45,642 nucleotides of DNA from Paulinella micropora (GCA_009731375.1 BJOX01000254.1:640859-686500), one strand, 5' to 3'; counted from the first letter of the stretch, positions 1 through 8,947 are shown. The notes: generated by a model from the letters alone, not told the origin. Made by a program: numbers and translations.

Positions 1-2
1 GT

Positions 3-557
3 GAGTCAGAAGAAGAGGAGGCGGACGAGAGACCTGATACTTCTGGTACTAGTACTTGTACCCCAGTGAAGCCTGAGCACCAACCTACAAGGTTCTTCAT
101 TTATTTTACAAACGTGCTTGCAGTCATATGTATGTTTGCAGCATGCTGCTTACCCCATCATCGTCCGACGCGGCGGCCTCTGCTGCTCGTAAGGCTGGAG
201 CGGCTCCCACCTGCCAAAAAAAAAATGGAAGCAGCCGATGCAAGGTCCCTCATTCATTGTAGTCTCTTTTTGTGCTTGCAGTCATACGTTCCTGTTTGCT
301 GCAGCAGGAACACGCCGCCAGCACCAACCGATCCGGCGGCCGATGCTGCTAGTAAGGCTGGCGCAGCGACTCCCACCGGCCAAAAGACAAAATTGGCAGC
401 CGCTGACGCAAGGTCCCTCATTGATTGTAGTATCTTTTTGTGCTTGCAGTCATACGTTCCTGTTTGCTGCAGCAGGAACACGCCGCCAGCAAGGACTTCA
501 AACGCTTTGTTCCTCGTCTACTTCTTGTTCTTGCTCCTCACGCAAGGACCTGACTGA
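3..557 (+). CDS. 3' end of an unknown repeat-module gene (partial, spliced)
   Basis: I do not recognise the product. The proposed exons are 3-91, 142-244, 305-412 and 473-557, ending at TGA 555-557. Each junction has the phase AG|C, so the spliced reading continues as an acidic start (ESEEEEADERPD), then Ala/Thr/Pro-rich modules that each begin with a SRNTPPA-like segment. Two introns (245-304 and 413-472) are 60 nt and nearly identical; the first (92-141) is a diverged 50-nt relative. The first module has a ten-A run at 216-225 that shifts the frame by one base, which could be a homopolymer sequencing error or a real defect. The 60-nt introns contain no in-frame stop, so an unspliced reading is also open from 234 onward. 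The 5' part of the gene lies outside the window. The exon model is inference from splice sites and phase. Confidence 0.45.
   Translation, partial: ESEEEEADERPDTSGTSTCTPVKPEHQPTRFFIYFTNVLAVICMFAACCLPHHRPTRRPLLLVRLERLPPAKKKMEAADARSLIHCSLFLCLQSYVPVCCSRNTPPAPTDPAADAASKAGAATPTGQKTKLAAADARSLIDCSIFLCLQSYVPVCCSRNTPPARTSNALFLVYFLFLLLTQGPD
92..472 (+). repeat. Tandem 168-bp exon-intron module
   Basis: A 108-bp exon plus 60-bp intron unit is repeated with period 168 bp. The near-identical copies share the intron at 245-304 and 413-472 and the exon starts at 305 and 473. A diverged older copy covers 92-244. Each unit carries its own donor (CAAG|GT), pyrimidine-rich tract and acceptor (CTGCAG|C). Confidence 0.7.
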
Positions 558-1005
558 AATGCTCTCCACAAGAGATTTAGCTAAGCCTTCTTAGTCATAG
601 AGCAGTTTTTGGACGCAAAAATCGGCTGCTGTCATATCATATCACTGCGGACAATCAAGTAGCAAACTATCCGACTTTGATCTCATCATTCTACGTCGAT
701 CATGGTAGTGTATCAATACTACTGCCATCCTTTAACAGCTCATGACACGAGCTTTTGAACGATATGCTTAGAAGTTTCGTATCTTAAATATCCATCGAGA
801 AAAATGAGATCAACATTGAGGAATTTTGTCACTTGAATATGCTAAGTAATATTTCAAAGTTTGGCAGCTTTGTCACTTGATTTGTGATTAGTCATATTAG
901 GCTAAGGCGAAAAGCAATTTTTGCCTGTTTCGCCAGCAAAGCGCTGGGTTACTTCATATATTTTTATGGATAGATAGATAGATATATACACTGGGTTACT
1001 TACTT
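558..1005. other. Intergenic region between convergent genes
   Basis: No gene is supported here. The stretch is AT-rich and carries two copies of TTTGTCACTTGA (about 826 and 871). A short GATA tract near 967-985 is preceded by the same ATATATTTTTATGGATAGAT context that precedes the longer tract at 1038, so the two tracts look like a local duplication. Confidence 0.5.
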
Positions 1006-1038
1006 TCAATCGTCCGAGTCTGGACATATATTTTTATG

Positions 1039-1082
<44 letters not shown>

Positions 1083-2817
1083 TAGATATATAGATAGATA
1101 TGTTTGCGGATCTAGCGTTTGGCGTGAATCCCAATTTTCCCTCCTCCTTGATTTGTTTTTTCCCCGAGTCGTTTTGAACAAAACAATCAAGCAATTTACG
1201 GGCAGCTTTAAGAAAAATCAGGTACCCTTGCTGCATGAGCGCTTTTGTTTCTTTAGTTACGTCCTTTGGAAACTTATACGTAAGGCAATCGTAAGGTGGC
1301 ACTAGAATCGACTGCCACTTCGTGTCTTTCCCTGAAAAGCTGACAGTCGCAAAGAAAACCGAGAGAAGCTGATCGTCGTTCTTCTCTGCAGCTGGCTGCT
1401 TGGCTGCACCATCGCCAGCGCCGTCCTTCTCTACAGCTGGCTGCTTGGCTGCACCATCGCCGGCGCCGTCCTTCTCTACAGCTGGCTGCTTGGCTGCACC
1501 ATCGCCGGCGCCATCCTTCTCTACAGCTGGCTGCTTGGCTGCACCATCGCCGGCGCCGGCGCCGTCCTTCTCTACAGCTGGCTGCTTGGCTGCGCATGCA
1601 CCATCGCCGGCGCCGTCCTTCTCTACAGCTGGCTGCTTCGCTGCACCATCGCCGGCGCCGTCCTTCTCTACAGCTGGCTGCTTGGCTGCACCATCGCCGG
1701 CGCCTGCCTTCTCTGGCTGAATGTCTGCACCATTAGCCGGTACCACGCCTTGTACGCTGTTCCTAGTATGCTCGCAAAGTCTGGCGAGCGATGCCAGCTG
1801 TTGTTGCACTTGCCTGCTCTGTTGCGTGGGCGATCTCTGCTGCTGCACGTGAAGTGATGCAGCATATTCGCTACTAGGCACAAAAACAAAATATATTCAT
1901 TGTATGTAAGCAAGCAGACTACTTGACCCCTCTTGCGTGCCGCTTGCTAGCGCTCCAGCGGCCTCAAACAAACAGAGCAAATGTATTACTTGAGCAATGC
2001 AAGTGACTCATACTATACCGTTGCAGCAGAGGCAGCAGCGGAAGATTGCGAAGACTGAAGCTTAGCTTGAGACGCAGCAAGCAAGCGGCCTCCAGCAGTT
2101 AGTTTCTTCTTGTTAGCTGGCTTGACAGTTTCACTCTTCTTATTAGGTGCCTTGGCAGCCGGCTGATTGGCCTCACACAAACAGAGCAAATGTAATACTA
2201 GATCAATGCAAGTAAATAATCAGATTACCTCTTGAGAAGGGGTAGCAGCGGAATGAGCAACATTTGGTTTCCTCTTCTTATTATGTGCTTTGGCATCCGG
2301 GTGATTAGCCTCAAAAAAACAGAGCAAATGTAATACTAGATCAATACAAGTGAATAATCAGACTACCTCTTGAGAAGGGGCAGCAGCGGAAGGGGCAGCG
2401 GCAATCTTAGTTGCTTTCTTGGCAGCCTGAAACAAACAGAACAAATGTAAGCAAGCAATCAAGCAAGCAAGCAAACAAGCAAGCAAGCAAGCAAGCAAGC
2501 AAGACAAGCAAGACAAGCAAGCAAGCAAGCAAGCAACACAAGCAACACAAGCAAGCAAGCAAGCAAGCAAACAAACAAACAAGCAAGCAAACAAGAAAGC
2601 AAGAAAGCAAGCAACACAAGCAACACAAGCAACACAAGCAAGCAAACAACACAAGCAACACAACCAAGCAAGCAAGCAAGCAAGCAAGAGCAAGCAAGAG
2701 CAAGCAAGAGAGCAAGCAAGAGAGCAAGCAAGCAAGCAAGACAAGCAAGCAAGCAAGACAAGCAAGACAAGCAAGACAAGCAAGACAAGCAAGCAAGCAA
2801 GCAAGCAACACAAGCAA

Positions 2818-2850
<33 letters not shown>

Positions 2851-3358
2851 CACAAGCAACACAAGCAAGAGAGCAAGCAAGCAAGCAAGCAAGAGCAAGC
2901 AAGAGAGCAAGCAAGCAAGCAAGCACACAAGCAAGCAAGCAAGCAAGCAAGCATTCAAGCAAGCAAGCATTCAAGCAAGCAAGCATTCAAGCTACCACTG
3001 CAGATGGAGCAGGCCTTTTTCTGCCACTCTTCCTACTACCCTGCTCTTGACTTGCCTCCTTGCTCGCATTAAAGAGGCCTTCCTCCTTTCTTTCGAATCT
3101 CTGATTTTTCCCGACATTGGCCCTTTCTACGTACTTGTAGACGAAGTTGTCACTCAAGAATGACCACGTATCCTCATTATGTGGCAGATTCCAATAGCAC
3201 CGCGACACATCAGGAGGAATATCCAGGCTCGCAAACGGTTGCCACTCGTCACTGCTGTTAACCAGCAGAAAGCCCTTGACAACTCCATCAGACTTGTCCA
3301 CTCGAATCTTTTGGATGGAGGCAACTCGAATTTTATTTTTGCTACTTGAAGCTTCCAT
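1006..3358 (-). CDS. Unknown repeat-rich protein, six exons (about 519 aa)
   Basis: Unrecognised product. The exons on the minus strand are 3358-2996, 2426-2367, 2309-2229, 2171-2019, 1962-1928 and 1873-1006; they sum to 1560 nt, exactly 520 codons. Introns are 569, 57, 57, 56 and 54 nt, all GT-AG with matching phase. Exon 1 starts at ATG 3358 and encodes a folded-looking 121-residue segment with several tryptophans. Exons 2-5 are short Lys/Ala/Ser/Gln-rich modules, several ending SQE. Exon 6 has a Gln-rich start, seven copies of the 15-residue repeat KDGAGDGAAKQPAVE, then a second folded-looking segment (LLSVFFATVSFSGKDTKWQS onward) and a C-terminus encoded by a GATA microsatellite. The tail may be wrong if another intron removes the microsatellite. 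A 360-bp intergenic stretch separates its start from the divergent exon at 3719. No signal peptide or membrane segment is evident. Confidence 0.6.
1038..1100. repeat. GATA microsatellite inside the 3' end of a coding exon
   Basis: About a dozen GATA units followed by GATATA variants. On the minus strand the tract is translated in frame as an Ile/Ser/Tyr/Leu run just before the stop of the gene ending at 1006. Confidence 0.85.
1388..1722 (-). repeat. Coding 45-bp minisatellite, seven copies
   Basis: Tandem 45-bp units encode KDGAGDGAAKQPAVE. Two units are 51 bp, from insertion of six bases each (adding Ala-Cys in one and Gly-Ala in the other), so every length change keeps the reading frame. 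That argues the exon is, or recently was, translated. Confidence 0.9.
2019..2430 (-). repeat. Duplicated exon-intron modules with near-identical introns
   Basis: Introns 2366-2310 and 2228-2172 are both 57 nt and differ at only a few positions. Intron 2018-1963 (56 nt) is a diverged relative, and the 3' end of the 569-nt intron (TACATTTGTTCTGTTTGTTTCAG, split by the limit here into its start and final CAG) matches their shared TACATTTGCTCTGTTT tail. The flanking exons all begin GCx and two end CAAGAG at the donor. Duplication of an exon with its intron explains this best; insertion of an intron-like mobile sequence is the alternative. Confidence 0.75.
2427..2995 (-). repeat. Intron expanded by a (CAAG/CTTG)n microsatellite
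   Basis: This 569-nt intron is ten times longer than its sister introns, because about 540 bp of CAAG-type repeat, interrupted by CAACA, AGAG and ACAAG variants, sits between donor GTAGCTTGAATG and acceptor TTTCAG. Cys/Leu and Ser/Lys/Gln open frames on either strand across it are artefacts of the four-base repeat, which has few stops. Confidence 0.8.
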
Positions 3359-3718
3359 AACGTTGCGATCCTACGGACGACAACCGACTGATTCAAGCGA
3401 GCACTTTCAAATGTGAGGGAAATGCCTATTTGTACCGGTGGATGCAAATATTTTCCCCATATCGTTAACGTGCGTGGTGCGACTCTCATTGTCATTCTTG
3501 GTTGTTTTAGACTTATCTAGTGGTAAACAGCAAAGCCTGCGCCTCTGGCGCAAGGCACCGCAAGGTACTAGTGTTTGACTTATTATTTATGTCACTTAAT
3601 TGTTGTTTTCGTGTTTTTTTAAGGTGCCACTGCGTGTACGCTCCCAACGGAGTGCAATAGTATTCCAAAATGGCTTTGTATGTGACACAACACTGTTGAT
3701 TTGTGCTAGATTTGAGGT
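3359..3718. promoter_or_regulatory. Intergenic space between two divergent start codons
   Basis: This separates the minus-strand ATG at 3358 from the plus-strand ATG at 3719. It is AT-rich and has no convincing open frame. Its role as a shared promoter region is inferred from position only; no specific box is claimed. Confidence 0.35.
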
Positions 3719-3887
3719 ATGTCTTGGCTTCTCAAAGCATACACGCAACCTGAGTGTCAGAGTGAGGTAATACGCAAAGATGATGACGGCTCCTTGCTTT
3801 CTGCTGCTTTGCCCAGCAATTCCTCGCTAAACGTGATTTCACTTTCCGGCCAGGCAGCTGGGAAGCAGGAGGAACGCCAGACAATCT
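3719..3887 (+). CDS. Possible first exon, truncated by an assembly gap
   Basis: ATG 3719 opens a frame of 56 codons (start MSWLLKAYTQPECQSEVIRK) that runs into the N gap at 3888. It is on the same strand and upstream of the transposase-like gene at 5233-6780, so it may be its 5' exon, but the gap hides any junction. No domain is recognised. Confidence 0.35.
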
Positions 3888-4835
3888 NNNNNNNNNNNNN
3901 NNNNNNNNNNNNNNNNNNNNNNNNNNNNNNNNNNNNNNNNNNNNNNNNNNNNNNNNNNNNNNNNNNNNNNNNNNNNNNNNNNNNNNNNNNNNNNNNNNNN
4001 NNNNNNNNNNNNNNNNNNNNNNNNNNNNNNNNNNNNNNNNNNNNNNNNNNNNNNNNNNNNNNNNNNNNNNNNNNNNNNNNNNNNNNNNNNNNNNNNNNNN
4101 NNNNNNNNNNNNNNNNNNNNNNNNNNNNNNNNNNNNNNNNNNNNNNNNNNNNNNNNNNNNNNNNNNNNNNNNNNNNNNNNNNNNNNNNNNNNNNNNNNNN
4201 NNNNNNNNNNNNNNNNNNNNNNNNNNNNNNNNNNNNNNNNNNNNNNNNNNNNNNNNNNNNNNNNNNNNNNNNNNNNNNNNNNNNNNNNNNNNNNNNNNNN
4301 NNNNNNNNNNNNNNNNNNNNNNNNNNNNNNNNNNNNNNNNNNNNNNNNNNNNNNNNNNNNNNNNNNNNNNNNNNNNNNNNNNNNNNNNNNNNNNNNNNNN
4401 NNNNNNNNNNNNNNNNNNNNNNNNNNNNNNNNNNNNNNNNNNNNNNNNNNNNNNNNNNNNNNNNNNNNNNNNNNNNNNNNNNNNNNNNNNNNNNNNNNNN
4501 NNNNNNNNNNNNNNNNNNNNNNNNNNNNNNNNNNNNNNNNNNNNNNNNNNNNNNNNNNNNNNNNNNNNNNNNNNNNNNNNNNNNNNNNNNNNNNNNNNNN
4601 NNNNNNNNNNNNNNNNNNNNNNNNNNNNNNNNNNNNNNNNNNNNNNNNNNNNNNNNNNNNNNNNNNNNNNNNNNNNNNNNNNNNNNNNNNNNNNNNNNNN
4701 NNNNNNNNNNNNNNNNNNNNNNNNNNNNNNNNNNNNNNNNNNNNNNNNNNNNNNNNNNNNNNNNNNNNNNNNNNNNNNNNNNNNNNNNNNNNNNNNNNNN
4801 NNNNNNNNNNNNNNNNNNNNNNNNNNNNNNNNNNN
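3888..4835. other. Assembly gap (948 N)
   Basis: Run of N. It directly abuts the 178-bp tandem repeat at 4836, so the gap was probably caused by unresolved copies of that repeat. Confidence 0.95.
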
Positions 4836-5232
4836 TGTGGCTTCATGCTTGTATTTTTGCCTGCCTAGCACTGCTGCTTTTGCTCAAGTCTGCTGCTTGT
4901 TTGCTCTCGCCCGCCCTGTCTGTGGCCTTGAGTGGCATCTAATATTCGGATTAGGTGTGGAACAAACTTCCGGTGAGGTTAGTTATGTCAAAGAACGTCA
5001 TTCTGATTTATGTTGTGGCTTCATGCTTGTATTTTTGCCTGCCTAGCACTGCTGCTTTTGCTCAAGTCTGCTGCTTGTTTGCTCTCGCCCGCCCTGTCTG
5101 TGGCCTTGAGTGGCATCTAATAGTCAGATTAGGTGTGAAACAAACTTCCGGTGAGGTTAGTTATGTCAAAGAGCGTCATTCTAATTTATGCTGTGGCTTC
5201 ATGCTTATATTTTTGCTGTTAGCTTTGTGCAG
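4836..5232 (+). repeat. 178-bp tandem repeat containing intron-like signals
   Basis: The unit starts at 4836, 5014 and 5192 (period 178 bp). The last copy is truncated and runs into the coding exon at 5233. Each full unit carries a donor-like GTGAGGTTAGTTATG and an acceptor-like TTTTTGCCTGCCTAG (the last one TTTGTGCAG|G). It resembles the exon-intron modules seen at the two loci upstream. However, 178 is not a multiple of three and I found no splice choice that keeps one open frame across all copies, so how the copies are read is unresolved. Confidence 0.7.
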
Positions 5233-6780
5233 GCTCGCATTGATGGTTTGGAGGCAGGGAGTGGCCAGTGGGTCATTTATCAAGACTACCTTGCCTGGTA
5301 TTCCGAAAATGGTACAAAGATCAACGATCTCCTTTTTACTCTTGTTCAACGCGACTCGCATGGCCAGCTGAAGTATGAATACCTTCATAACTTCATGTTG
5401 TGCGAGCATTCAGAGGCAACCACGCGTTACACCTGGGCTTATCACTTCCGCAGCAAGAAGGATGGGGGGAGTGGTGAACTCTCTTCGCTGCCAGGTCCTG
5501 GCGTACGAACTGGTGATGGCGGCGGTGATTTTACCAGTAGAGCCTTTATTTATTCAGAGTCGTGCTATCATAGCCTTTATGGTGTGGATGTGGAGGCGCA
5601 TGTGCTCTGTCCAAATCACGCGTGGAATCCATGTGATGGAGCTAAGAGAAACCTGACTAGGGTTTTCACTAAAGATCAGGTTGAGCAAGGCCGCGGGTTT
5701 TCTCTGGTTTCAGACTGGTTGGAGTCTGCTTCTAACGCCGGATATTCAAATGTTCGTTTATATGGGCATGAGATGGATGTAATAATGGCTTGGGCGGACA
5801 AGAACCAGATCAAGCTTCGCGGAATCAGTGGCTGGCAGTTTCCCTCGTTGCGCTCCTTCAAGTATTCTCAGGACACCGACGCTGGCAGGGTCTTTAGTTT
5901 GCCGGGTGTAGCATATGGAGCTTACACCAGCGATGTGCGTGATGCACAGCGCGTGGTACTGGATATGCGGCATGACGATGTTGCGGGTCTGCGGTGTGAG
6001 TTTTGCACACAGGCCACCAAGTCACCGCAGCCTGCCCATGGAAAGGGGAAAACGTGCCCAAACCGCAGGGGCGGGGTTACGGGCGTGGAGTCAGGGTTTG
6101 TGTTGGAGCAGTCCGATGCAACAGCAGGGATGGAAAGGGAAGAGAAGATTAAGTACTTTCGCAATTTGAAGGCCAAGCAAAGAGTTAAGAAGAAGCGTGC
6201 CAAAGGCAAATATAGTAGCGTGCCCAAGGCACAGTGCGTTACATTGCTTGAGGCTATGGGTTTGCCCACAGAAGGTAAAGTGGCGGAGTTGCGAGCGCGT
6301 CTAGATGAAGCAACGAGCCACGATGAGCCAAAGGCTAAGGGCCGCAAGGGAGGTAAGCGTGGAAGGGGAAAAGGTGAGAAGGATATCGATGCTAGCCCAC
6401 CAGCAGTCAAGAAGCGCAAAACCGGTTCCGAAGGTAAAGATTGTTATGCATCGATGCAACTGCTTTGAAATTGTTTTGGGTTGTTTGTGCCTTGTTTGTG
6501 AGGTTCCCGTCGCAAGCGTGGCGAAGGCACTGACACTGTCGCGAAAGAACGCAGGCAGGTACAGGCTAGAGGTAAGCGTGTTGACTATTCAGGGATGGAC
6601 GAAGATGGCGAGGAGGAAGAGAAAGCAAGCGCAGGCGAGTGGGAATGCGACATTTGCGGTGTACGTAATAGAAAGCGTTTGTATTTTGTCGGTTGCGAAG
6701 ATTGCGGAGCTGTACCTGAAAATGACGATCGCGATGCAAGCGATGAGGAAGGAGATGAAGACGAAGATAATGGCGAATGA
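5233..6780 (+). CDS. Transposase-derived-looking protein with SAP-like segment and RanBP2-type zinc finger
   Basis: Exons 5233-6433 and 6503-6780 flank a 69-nt intron (GTAAAG...TTTGTGAG) with matching phase, giving 492 residues downstream of the unknown 5' exon(s). Residues around 5617-5643 read HAWNPCDGAKRNL, resembling the HGKGxxDGxGGxxKR block I recall from uncharacterised DDE-like eukaryotic transposase proteins; a similar block occurs in the gene at 14401-16770. A C..C...H...C cluster follows at about 5996-6060 (CEFC...HGKGKTC). A Lys-rich linker leads to a SAP-like helix pair (KAQCVTLLEAMGLPTEGKV, 6225 onward). A RanBP2-type finger, W-x-C-x2-C-x3-N-x8-C-x2-C, lies at 6640-6705 (usual inter-knuckle spacing N-x6-C). 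The acidic tail ends in EDEDNGE. A nuclear nucleic-acid-binding role is inferred; catalytic activity is doubtful because no clear DDE triad is seen. Confidence 0.6.
6434..6502 (+). other. 69-nt spliceosomal intron
   Basis: GT...AG intron in phase 1: the codon G|GT is rebuilt across it, and the frame leads straight into the zinc-finger exon. Without splicing the frame stops at 6466-6468. The acceptor ends TTTGTGAG, like other introns in the window. Confidence 0.75.
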
Positions 6781-7520
6781 ATTCGCCTGGCAGTGCTTCG
6801 TGCGCTGTTTGTTGTAGCTTAGGATTACCTTCTTGGCTGCCGCTTACCCCCCCCCCCCCTTTCGCTGCCTAATTTAGCCATTCAATGATGTTTCTCCTGC
6901 CTAGGCCTCCGCAAAAAACAACACAAAAAAAAAAAAAAAAAAAAAAAAAGTCCCCGCAAATGATCTGCGCAATTTAATTTTACTCAGATCATCTGCAGGG
7001 ATTGAGTCCCCCCCAAATTTTGTCGCGATCGCCTGTTCATTGTGGCCGTAGAGAACGAACTTACTTCATATTTAATGTACGTTACTTTGTATTTGATGTA
7101 AGTTCGTTTTTTATGCCCATTTTAAGCCAACTAGCGCGAGTTAAATGCACTCAGATCATCTACTGGGATTGCCAGGCAATGACGCCCCCACCCCCCCTCC
7201 CTTGTACTAATACTACAATACTATTATATGAACGTGATTCCTCATAAATTTATATAATGTACTAAAATCATGTTTTATATAAATTCAAACTATTTAAACG
7301 CAGTGATGACTGTATTTAGCGATCGCTGCATGATTAGCGTCATGCAAATTTAGCTTACTTAGCCGGTTTAGCGTACATATACTAGGCTGATCCGCTGTCA
7401 AGTAAAAAAAAAAATTAATACTAAAAGTGATTATTAATACGTTTTATCTCAATTCAAACGTTTTAACGCAATAATCAATAGATTTAATGATATTTAAACA
7501 GGTTTGCAAAAAATATATAT

Positions 7521-7540
7521 GGTCTCATTGGTATGAGACC
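7521..7540. repeat. Perfect 8-bp hairpin at the edge of the virus-like segment
   Basis: GGTCTCAT-TGGT-ATGAGACC. It lies about 100 bp before the first virus-like gene and just after ATATATAT. A boundary, promoter or transcript-end role is possible but unproven. Confidence 0.6.
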
Positions 7541-7629
7541 GGATCCTTATTATTTACCACTTCGTCATGAATGGGCTTTTGACGACGACGACGACGATGA
7601 ATAAATAATATAGAACAGATTTTTTTTTG

Positions 7630-7646
7630 TTATACTTATATATAAC
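7630..7646 (+). promoter_or_regulatory. TATA-like element before virus-like gene 1
   Basis: TTATACTTATATATAAC directly precedes ATG 7647. A similar TTCTTATAT precedes the ATG at 8112. Viral early or late promoters are often AT-rich boxes near the start codon; assignment here is inference. Confidence 0.4.
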
Positions 7647-8087
7647 ATGGCAACCAAAAGAGATTATCTGGGCCAAATAGAAGAATGGACTCATTTAAGT
7701 AGCGATATAAAACTGCCAACAAGCAAATCGCTTAAACCTGATATTGTCGCATTTTATGAAAAATACCGACCGGAACAAAATCAAGAGGGTGATAATGTTG
7801 AAGTTTTATTGCCTTCTTCCGATACGATGAAAAAATTCTTTGATAATGAACCAGAAACAATAGAAGAATATACACCCTTTAAAGAAAGTGATTTGAAGGA
7901 AACTGGTATCACAGAAATCAAGGCTAATGTGGGAGAAGAATTAGCGAAAAAAGAATTACCAGTTTTAGAAGCAAAAGAGGTGCCCGCACCACTTAGGGAA
8001 AAGAAAGTGCCAATTAAAGCAAAGCGAAATCCCCCCGAGAACGGGTATAGTTGCTATGAAATAATAACGGCACATTTGAAATTATAA
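7647..8087 (+). CDS. Virus-like hypothetical protein, 146 aa
   Basis: An intact intronless frame from ATG 7647 to TAA. The protein is charged, Glu/Lys-rich and probably partly disordered. It begins MATKRDYLGQIEEW, and the middle is a Glu-rich spacer with Pro-rich stretches. No domain is recognised. The codons are AT-rich, unlike the flanking host-like genes and like the other genes of the block. It lies 24 bp upstream of the next plus-strand gene, consistent with compact viral organisation. An uncertain coding assignment remains possible, but length, start context and composition support it. Confidence 0.55.
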   Translation: MATKRDYLGQIEEWTHLSSDIKLPTSKSLKPDIVAFYEKYRPEQNQEGDNVEVLLPSSDTMKKFFDNEPETIEEYTPFKESDLKETGITEIKANVGEELAKKELPVLEAKEVPAPLREKKVPIKAKRNPPENGYSCYEIITAHLKL

Positions 8088-8111
8088 AAAGACCCATTTA
8101 ATTTCTTATAT

Positions 8112-8312
8112 ATGAAAGTGGAAGACCGCACCATAATGCAGGAGGATATGAAGAAATGGCACGAGAGTAGATACGCACACATACCACCCGACCAACGCCG
8201 TATTCTTAAATATGGTAAGTTAGATTATAAGACATTTTTTAGACATGTTTTATTTCAACACGGGGGCAAACTAATAACACTAAAAGATATGTATGACAGG
8301 TTTCATACGTAA
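8112..8312 (+). CDS. Virus-like small hypothetical protein, 66 aa
   Basis: An intact small frame from ATG 8112 (TTCTTATATATG) to TAA 8310-8312. A second in-frame ATG at 8136 is less likely, because the first sits directly on the AT-rich box. The product is basic with many His and Tyr residues (HESRYAHIPPDQRRILKYGK). No family is recognised. Its last 10 bp overlap the end of the convergent gene at 8303-8947, an arrangement common in compact viral genomes. Confidence 0.5.
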   Translation: MKVEDRTIMQEDMKKWHESRYAHIPPDQRRILKYGKLDYKTFFRHVLFQHGGKLITLKDMYDRFHT

Positions 8313-8947
8313 TCCGCGGTTAGTGCTATATCTCTCATAACATCAATACTAAAATATGATGGGTTGAATGAAATAGGCTTATCAACATTTCTTGATTTAT
8401 AATAAACATTCAATGAAATGTTCGCGCCTTCTGCACAAGTTACGGAAACTCTATTAGTTGGATAAGTTTCAATACGACCCGTTTTTTTAACCGTTTGTCC
8501 GCTTATATCATTACTAGGAGCCGTAATCTGCCATGCTAAAAGAGCTTGTGTCGTTGTTGTTTTTTGAACAATCCATTTGCAACTATATTCTTCATTAGTG
8601 AAAGCAGGAAAATAATCAGTTATTTCTGTATCAAGACTATAAGCATATGTGCCATCATAAAAATAGAATTGAAATTGAAAGGATCCATTTCCTACTGGAT
8701 TTGCGGCCATTGTTAAACAACCAGAAAAAGAAACGATTATGGATTGACCAACTCCTAGATTGGATATTGTTTTGCTACCAACTCCCGATGTGTCAAGAGT
8801 TGTAAATGATGTGCCAGTCATGCTTGATCTAAGTGCTGTAGAGTTATACACATTTTGAATAACTCGTGTCAGTGTCGGGGTAGCAGTAACGGCAATAGTT
8901 TTAGTATCTATTGACTGCTGTTCTTGTGATCGTCCAAATATATTCAT
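8303..8947 (-). CDS. Virus-like structural-type protein, 214 aa
   Basis: An intact minus-strand frame from ATG 8947 (start MNIFGRSQEQQSIDTKT). The sequence is rich in Thr, Ser, Val, Asn and aromatic residues, with alternating hydrophobic positions, which suggests a beta-sheet fold such as a minor capsid, tail or receptor-binding domain; this is a composition argument only. There is no signal peptide or membrane span. It shares a 49-bp divergent promoter with the fibre gene on the other strand, suggesting co-expression, and its 3' end overlaps the end of the gene at 8112-8312. No homologue is recognised. Confidence 0.6.
   Translation of the reverse strand: MNIFGRSQEQQSIDTKTIAVTATPTLTRVIQNVYNSTALRSSMTGTSFTTLDTSGVGSKTISNLGVGQSIIVSFSGCLTMAANPVGNGSFQFQFYFYDGTYAYSLDTEITDYFPAFTNEEYSCKWIVQKTTTTQALLAWQITAPSNDISGQTVKKTGRIETYPTNRVSVTCAEGANISLNVYYKSRNVDKPISFNPSYFSIDVMRDIALTADYV

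Larger units (their letters stand above)
6781..7646. other. Intergenic transition to AT-rich DNA; no gene seen
   Basis: Holds a poly-C run (about 6847-6860), a long poly-A (about 6922-6949), a direct repeat pair ACTCAGATCATCT..GGGATTG at 6982-7004 and 7149-7171, and between them an 11-bp inverted repeat AACGAACTTAC/GTAAGTTCGTT at 7054-7064 and 7098-7108. A second imperfect direct repeat (GTTTTATMTMAATTCAAAC-type) lies near 7272 and 7440. Composition shifts to strongly AT-rich from about 7210. Confidence 0.6.

Noticed and set aside
2358-2986. Several Cys/Leu-rich or Ser/Lys/Gln-rich open frames on both strands
   Set aside because: They are translations of the CAAG microsatellite, which lacks stops in most frames, and they lie inside an intron.
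6572-6592. A 21-nt GTAAGC...TTCAG intron inside the zinc-finger exon
   Set aside because: The segment is open in frame, and 21 nt is too short compared with the 50-70 nt introns elsewhere.
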